64,000 nt of DNA from assembly GCF_000379445.1 (NCBI RefSeq), contig NZ_KB902273.1:91933-155932 (forward strand), read 5' to 3'. Within the stretch, counting starts at the first letter, position 1. Every line of letters starts with the position of its first letter. The notes beneath the pieces were generated by a model. That model was not told the DNA's origin. It searched no databases and worked only from the letters and a program-made list of their open reading frames with translations. The stretch comes from Fangia hongkongensis FSC776 = DSM 21703 (GTDB lineage Bacteria; Pseudomonadota; Gammaproteobacteria; Francisellales; Francisellaceae). Position numbers and translations under genes: made by a program. Of this stretch, positions 60,136-64,000 are shown one piece after another.

Positions 60136-60591
60136 CTACCAGCATCCGCTCGGTGTTTTAGTAATGCTTGCATTATTTGACACAAGCACAAGTGGTGTGC
60201 AGGCGCTATCTGCTGTTTGTGTGCCAGTGGCAGTTGCCGTGATTTGAAATCCGGTGGCATTGGCAGGATTCGTTGTGACGCTACCACCAGTATCCAACAT
60301 GACCAAAGTTAAAGTGTAAAACCCTTCTTGTGAGGCGGTTCCATTATCCCAGACATTAGATAAAGTATTGGTATAAGCGCCATTATTAAGCATATATTCT
60401 TCTTCATTAAGCGCGATTGTACTGGCAGCTTGAATACCGTCTGCGCGGTGAGCACGCAAGATATAAGACTGATAAGTCGGAATTGCAATTGCCGTGACAA
60501 TTGCAATAACAGCGATAACAATCAACAGCTCAATAAGAGAAAAGCCAAGCTGTTTGAATAGCGATCGGTTTCTTTTTTGTGGATTTAACAT
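60136..60591 (-). CDS. Type IV pilin (PilE/PilA-like prepilin)
   Basis: Prepilin of 151 residues. The leader MLNPQKRNRSLFKQLG ends at the prepilin-peptidase site G-FSLIELLIVIAVIAIVTAIAIP, with the conserved Glu5 of the mature pilin. The globular part has a short AEG-like region (RADGIQAASTIALNEEEYMLNNGAYTN) and two cysteines near the end (SACTPL...SGCW) that would form the usual C-terminal disulfide loop. The start at 60591 gives a normal leader; an in-frame ATG at 60681 would make it too long. No other pilus genes adjoin, so it may be a minor or stand-alone major pilin. Confidence 0.85.
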   Translation of the reverse strand: MLNPQKRNRSLFKQLGFSLIELLIVIAVIAIVTAIAIPTYQSYILRAHRADGIQAASTIALNEEEYMLNNGAYTNTLSNVWDNGTASQEGFYTLTLVMLDTGGSVTTNPANATGFQITATATGTQTADSACTPLVLVSNNASITKTPSGCW

Positions 60592-60743
60592 CAGCTGTTT
60601 TCTAATCAGTGCCGGTTTGTTTATAGTATAGTGAGGATGTCTGCAATTGACATAGAGAAATTTACTGTGCGCCGTACCCATTTGCCAAAGGGATTGTTAC
60701 AATAGCGCAAAGTTTTCGGGTTGGATTCATAAAGAGGTTAGAA

Positions 60744-61712
60744 ATGGATAGAAATTTGGCATTGGAAAGTGTGCGTGTTACAGAGGCTGCGGCATTATCT
60801 GCTTGGCTGCAAATGGGGCGAGGTGATGAGAAGGCGGCTGATCAGGTGGCAGTTGATGCAATGAGAAAAGCATTAAATGCTCTGAACATTGAGGGCACTG
60901 TTGTTATCGGTGAAGGTGAGCGCGATGAAGCGCCAATGCTATATATCGGTGAGAAAGTGGGCAAAGGTGGTCCAAAGGTTGATATTGCACTTGATCCACT
61001 TGAAGGCACAACCATCACCGCAAAAGGTGGTCCAAATGCATTGGCTGTTATTGCAATGGCGGAAGATGGTGGATTTTTAAATGCTCCAGATGTTTATATG
61101 GAAAAAATTGCTGTTGGTGGGCACGGGATTCCAGAGGGAATTCTTAATATCAATGATCCAGTGGAAGCGAATTTAGCTCGCCTTGCTGCGCATAAAGGTG
61201 TGCCGGTTGAAGCTTTGGTTGTATGCATTTTAGATCGACCTCGCCATGAAGATATTATTAAAGCTGTGAGAAAGGCAGGGGCAAGAATTGCGCTTATTGG
61301 TGATGGTGATGTCTCTGCAGTGATTGCAACCGCGCAAGAAGACTCAGGTATTGATATGTATATTGGTACAGGTGGTGCACCGGAGGGTGTGCTCGCTGCT
61401 GCTGCCCTTCGTTGTCTTGGTGGCCAGATGCAAGGCAGGCTAATTTTTAGAAATGATGCTGAAAAAGCGCGTGCTAAAAAATGGGGTATCGATGATTTAA
61501 ATAAGGTCTATCATCTAAAAGATCTAGCCAGTGGTAATGTGCTATTTGCAGCAACAGGAGTGACAGATGGGCAAATGCTAAAGGGCGTTAAACGCTCAGG
61601 GAAGTTTGCAAAAACACACAGTATGGTGATGCGTTCCATTTCAGGCACAGTAAGGCATATTGAAGCGGAACATAATTTCAACTTTAAAAGTGGCTTTGAA
61701 TATCTAGGATAA
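60744..61712 (+). CDS. glpX: Fructose-1,6-bisphosphatase, class II
   Basis: Gluconeogenic phosphatase of 322 residues. The class II motifs are AAALSAWLQMGRGDEKAADQVAVDAMR, GEGERDEAPMLYIGE, and the metal site DIALDPLEGTTITAKGGPNALAVIA; GTGGAPEGVLAAAALRCLGG follows. It removes the 1-phosphate from fructose-1,6-bisphosphate in the cytoplasm. A class II enzyme is the one used by Francisella for growth on amino acids in host cells. A possible TACAAT -10 lies upstream near 60700. Confidence 0.95.
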   Translation: MDRNLALESVRVTEAAALSAWLQMGRGDEKAADQVAVDAMRKALNALNIEGTVVIGEGERDEAPMLYIGEKVGKGGPKVDIALDPLEGTTITAKGGPNALAVIAMAEDGGFLNAPDVYMEKIAVGGHGIPEGILNINDPVEANLARLAAHKGVPVEALVVCILDRPRHEDIIKAVRKAGARIALIGDGDVSAVIATAQEDSGIDMYIGTGGAPEGVLAAAALRCLGGQMQGRLIFRNDAEKARAKKWGIDDLNKVYHLKDLASGNVLFAATGVTDGQMLKGVKRSGKFAKTHSMVMRSISGTVRHIEAEHNFNFKSGFEYLG

Positions 61713-61721
61713 ATCCACTTC

Positions 61722-61888
61722 TATACCACTCGCTAATCATTTTGCGGTGTTTAATGTTGAAGAAGTTTTTGATAGTTTTGAGTCATTGGGTTGCAGGTAA
61801 TAGCTCGGACTATTAGCAATATCTGATGACTCAAAAGAACAAGAAATTCAATGGCAGAAATGGGGTAAAATGGTTTGCGGGTGGTATA
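61722..61888 (+). mobile_element. 167-bp MITE-like element, copy B
   Basis: Second copy, opposite in orientation to the one at 23705-23871 and identical except at four positions. Termini are TATACCACTCGC and, inverted, TATACCACCCGC. The inner 11-bp stem TTTTGAGTCAT/ATGACTCAAAA spans 61776-61836, with TAATAG/CTATTA inside it. It lies between glpX and the dsbD promoter, ending seven bases before the -35. It contains an ATG at 61826 that is open into dsbD, which can mislead start calls. Confidence 0.85.
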
Positions 61889-61894
61889 TATTAT

Positions 61895-61922
61895 TTGTCT
61901 ATAGCAAAATTAAGGTTATACT
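61895..61922 (+). promoter_or_regulatory. dsbD: Promoter of dsbD directly downstream of the repeat element
   Basis: TTGTCT (61895-61900) and TATACT (61917-61922) are separated by 16 bases. The -35 starts seven bases after the end of the MITE-like element. A transcript from here would begin near 61929, with GGAGAG at 61947-61952 before the TTG start at 61958. Confidence 0.5.
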
Positions 61923-61957
61923 CAGCGCTGTATATTAAATGGCCTTGGAGAGTATGG

Positions 61958-63661
61958 TTGGTTTTGCGTGTTAGCTCTTTTTTCATCTTTGTTTATTTAC
62001 TGTTGTTTGCAGCTGCCGCTCAAAGTGCAGCGAATCAGCAAGCCTTTAATTTTAATCATTTAGATTTACTGAAAGCGCCATCTCAATCTGTAAGTGAGCT
62101 TACAATGACCGTAACAAAAAAGAAAGCTCAGCTCATAGTCACCTGGGAAATTCCAAAGGGGCAGTATCTATATCGTGATAAGATCTTTGTAAAAGGAGTT
62201 GATGCACCTGATTTGACAGTAGGAGATATTGTTTTTCCTCCAGCACTTGCCCACCCTGTTGATAATGAGGCGGTGTATCAAAATATACTGCAAATTACGG
62301 TGCCATTAAGTGGTACACTTCTAGAGGAAAGCAAACTTCAAATTGGTTATCAAGGGTGCACGAATAACATTTGCTTTTTACCGCAAGTTAAAACAGTTTC
62401 CTTAGATGAAAGTGTTCTACCTGTTAGCGGTCTGCCTTTTAATTGGCTTGGCATTTTAGCCTTATTGGGTATTGGGATTTTGCTTGCATTTACACCTTGC
62501 GTGCTACCAATGGTGCCTATCATTACTGCTATTGTAATGGGGAAAAGCACATCGAGAACACATGGCGTTTTGTTGGCAATAAGCTATGTGCTGGGCATGG
62601 CTCTTATGTATTCACTTTTGGGTGTTATTATTAGTACCGTTGGACTTTCTTTTCAGCTGTTCTTTCAACAAGGCTGGGTGATTTATTTAATGGCCTTAGT
62701 TTTTATACTCCTTGCATTATCAATGTTTGGCCTTTTTCAGCTGGCGCTGCCAAGTGGGATAACTCAGAAGCTACATTATCTGCAATCTAAATTACAAACA
62801 GGCTCCGTTGTCGCAAGCTTCTTAATGGGGGTGCTTGCAAGTTTGGTTTTATCACCTTGTACCTCTGCACCACTTATTGCCGTTTTGGGGACAATGGCAC
62901 AAACAGGCGATGTGCTTTATGGTGCACTGTCGTTATTTGCGTTAGGTATTGGCATGGGGGTCCCGCTTATTTTTATTGCGCTTGGGCTTAATCGTTTTGT
63001 GCCAAGATCAGGCGCATGGATGAATGAGGTAAAAGTATTTTTTGGCATGGCAATGCTTGCAATGGCAATTTATATTCTCTCAAGAGTGATTCTCTCATCT
63101 ACTGTTATCTATATTCTATCACTAATCCTAATTGCCGCTTATATTCTATATTTTGTTTTGCTATCAACTTTGTCAGACAAATTAAAACGTGCTCATAAGC
63201 TTTATTTAATTCTTATTACTTTGATTCTTTTTATAGCTGCAATGAGCGTCTTATTAACAAAATCGCTTACAGATAATCATGCTCAGAGTTTAAATGCGGG
63301 TAATATTACAACGGTGTACAGTATTAGTGAGCTAGATAAAGCAAAGTTATATGCCCAAAAGAAGCATCAATATATCCTTGTTGATTACTATGCAAGCTGG
63401 TGTACAAATTGCGTTGCATTAAAGGAAGTTCTAACAAGCAGGGAAATGACAGCTTTTTTTGCAAATAAGAATATTAAAGTCATTGAGGTGAATGTGACAG
63501 ATTATGATGAGCAAAGTAAAGCGCTCCTAAATAAGGCAAAAGTTTTAGGTCTGCCAACACTAAGGCTTATTTCCAGTAAAGATAATGCTGAGTTAGTACG
63601 CCTCTCAGGAAAGCTAGCTAAAGATGAGCTTAAGGGGAAGATTACTGCTCATATGAAGTAA
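61958..63661 (+). CDS. dsbD: Thiol:disulfide interchange protein DsbD
   Basis: Inner-membrane protein of about 567 residues that carries electrons from thioredoxin to periplasmic disulfide enzymes. A signal peptide (SSFFIFVYLLLFAAAAQSA) leads to the N-terminal domain with the CTNNIC cysteine pair. Eight membrane helices follow with FTPCVLPMVP and LSPCTSAPLIAVLG, and a thioredoxin-like domain with ASWCTNCVAL; all six redox cysteines are present. The TTG at 61958 is chosen because it follows GGAGAG and a promoter at 61895-61922; the frame stays open to an ATG at 61826 inside the MITE, which would add 44 residues lacking family likeness. Confidence 0.88.
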   Translation: MVLRVSSFFIFVYLLLFAAAAQSAANQQAFNFNHLDLLKAPSQSVSELTMTVTKKKAQLIVTWEIPKGQYLYRDKIFVKGVDAPDLTVGDIVFPPALAHPVDNEAVYQNILQITVPLSGTLLEESKLQIGYQGCTNNICFLPQVKTVSLDESVLPVSGLPFNWLGILALLGIGILLAFTPCVLPMVPIITAIVMGKSTSRTHGVLLAISYVLGMALMYSLLGVIISTVGLSFQLFFQQGWVIYLMALVFILLALSMFGLFQLALPSGITQKLHYLQSKLQTGSVVASFLMGVLASLVLSPCTSAPLIAVLGTMAQTGDVLYGALSLFALGIGMGVPLIFIALGLNRFVPRSGAWMNEVKVFFGMAMLAMAIYILSRVILSSTVIYILSLILIAAYILYFVLLSTLSDKLKRAHKLYLILITLILFIAAMSVLLTKSLTDNHAQSLNAGNITTVYSISELDKAKLYAQKKHQYILVDYYASWCTNCVALKEVLTSREMTAFFANKNIKVIEVNVTDYDEQSKALLNKAKVLGLPTLRLISSKDNAELVRLSGKLAKDELKGKITAHMK

Positions 63662-63738
63662 TATTGCCTTATTTGTGAACATAGTTGTAGCGAGAATGTT
63701 CTATTTAAAATAATTTCTAAAAAAGTTGTTTAAAGGGG

Positions 63739-63766
63739 TTGCTGAGTTGGGATTGATGTGTATAAT
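63739..63766 (+). promoter_or_regulatory. rRNA operon promoter
   Basis: TTGCTG (63739-63744) and TATAAT (63761-63766) are 16 bases apart, followed by a G/C-rich discriminator (AGCCCCTCG). That sequence around the start is typical of rrn promoters under ppGpp control. The ~135-base leader to the 16S start contains a weak boxA-like TGTTTAAAGAG. It lies 77 bases after dsbD. Confidence 0.65.
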
Positions 63767-63901
63767 AGCCCCTCGTTGCCAGCGAGAATGGTTGCTGGGA
63801 TAAGATGTTTAAAGAGATAGAAATTGTAGATACTTGAATACTTTGAGGATTAAGTAATTGCGAGGTTATGTTAGTTTATGCTGATATAATCTTAAGGATA
63901 T

Positions 63902-64000
63902 AAACTGAAGAGTTTGATCCTGGCTCAGATTGAACGCTGGTGGTATGCTTAACACATGCAAGTCGAACGGACTTGTTAACCTGCTTGCAGGTTAACGGTT
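63902..64000 (+). rRNA. 16S ribosomal RNA, 5' end (runs off the window)
   Basis: The first 99 bases of a 16S gene: AAACTGAAGAGTTTGATCC, TGGCTCAGATTGAACGCTGG, then GGTATGCTTAACACATGCAA and GTCGAACGG. This is gammaproteobacterial and close to Francisella-type 16S in the part seen. The remainder and any tRNA, 23S and 5S genes lie beyond the right edge. Confidence 0.97.

Noticed and set aside
61826..61957. N-terminal extension of dsbD starting inside the repeat element
   Set aside because: A promoter, GGAGAG and a TTG start lie downstream of that ATG, and the extra 44 residues do not resemble the family signal peptide.
1..64000. CRISPR arrays, prophage or an intact transposase
   Set aside because: No regularly spaced direct repeats, phage structural genes or transposase motifs were seen in either strand.

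Overview
The window is AT-rich bacterial chromosome from a gammaproteobacterium, most likely a relative of Francisella (Francisellaceae/Fastidiosibacteraceae-like). The pointers are the start of a 16S rRNA gene at the right edge, whose first ~100 bases resemble Francisella-type 16S; a RipA-family membrane protein; an LbtU/FslE-type siderophore porin; an orphan QseC-like sensor kinase; and gammaproteobacterial hemDXY, clpSA and proQ. Species cannot be named from this sequence alone. Genes are densely packed, with many short overlaps. There is no prophage, CRISPR array or intact transposase.

Layout. 0-3.4 kb: polA and a lipoprotein resembling DUF3261. 3.4-11.2 kb: accessory stretch with a caspase-like protein, AEC and APC transporters, an MscS channel, a papain-like protease, a LuxR-type regulator and a small SH3-like exported protein. 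11.3-18.7 kb: a tightly packed block of lipid and aryl-polyene-type genes (two acyltransferases, two acyl carrier proteins, COG4648 membrane protein, AMP-ligase, dehydratase, glycosyltransferase, thioesterase, LolA-like carrier), then a thioredoxin-reductase-like flavoprotein. It lacks the ketosynthases, ketoreductase and MMPL exporter usual for such clusters. 18.7-31.3 kb: Bax-like glucosaminidase, SRP RNA, FUSC-like protein, ggt, LbtU-like porin, SDR, aminotransferase, RipA, a lipase-like GFSRG protein, and clpS-clpA with a lipoprotein. 31.6-37 kb: udp, murC-rsmI-HAD and a POT-type transporter. 37.2-44 kb: one long operon sufE-hemD-hemX-hemY-gloB-mazG-sensor kinase. 44-48.6 kb: a kinase/receiver/diguanylate-cyclase cassette with a divergent sensor-only Cache protein. 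48.6-53.4 kb: Phd/PIN toxin-antitoxin pair, glycosyltransferase, gshA, YqhD-like dehydrogenase. 53.5-57.3 kb: Fur-box-preceded siderophore ABC importer. 57.3-64 kb: tRNA-Met, proQ-prfC, a type IV pilin, glpX, dsbD and the rrn operon start.

Themes. Iron handling (Fur-box ABC importer, LbtU-like porin, heme genes, SufE), envelope decoration (the aryl-polyene-like block with the possibly displaced DUF3261 lipoprotein) and signalling to c-di-GMP are the coherent systems. Three proteins with recognisable hydrolase active-site motifs but no clear relatives (caspase-like, papain-like, GxSxG lipase-like) stand alone and look like candidate effectors.

Non-coding structure. Two near-identical 167-bp inverted-repeat elements (MITE-like), 38 kb apart and in opposite orientation, flank no gene; one sits directly upstream of the dsbD promoter, and a diverged third end lies at the window start. 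A run of hairpins between the POT transporter and sufE and a 74-bp inverted-repeat element at 3.4 kb are unexplained.
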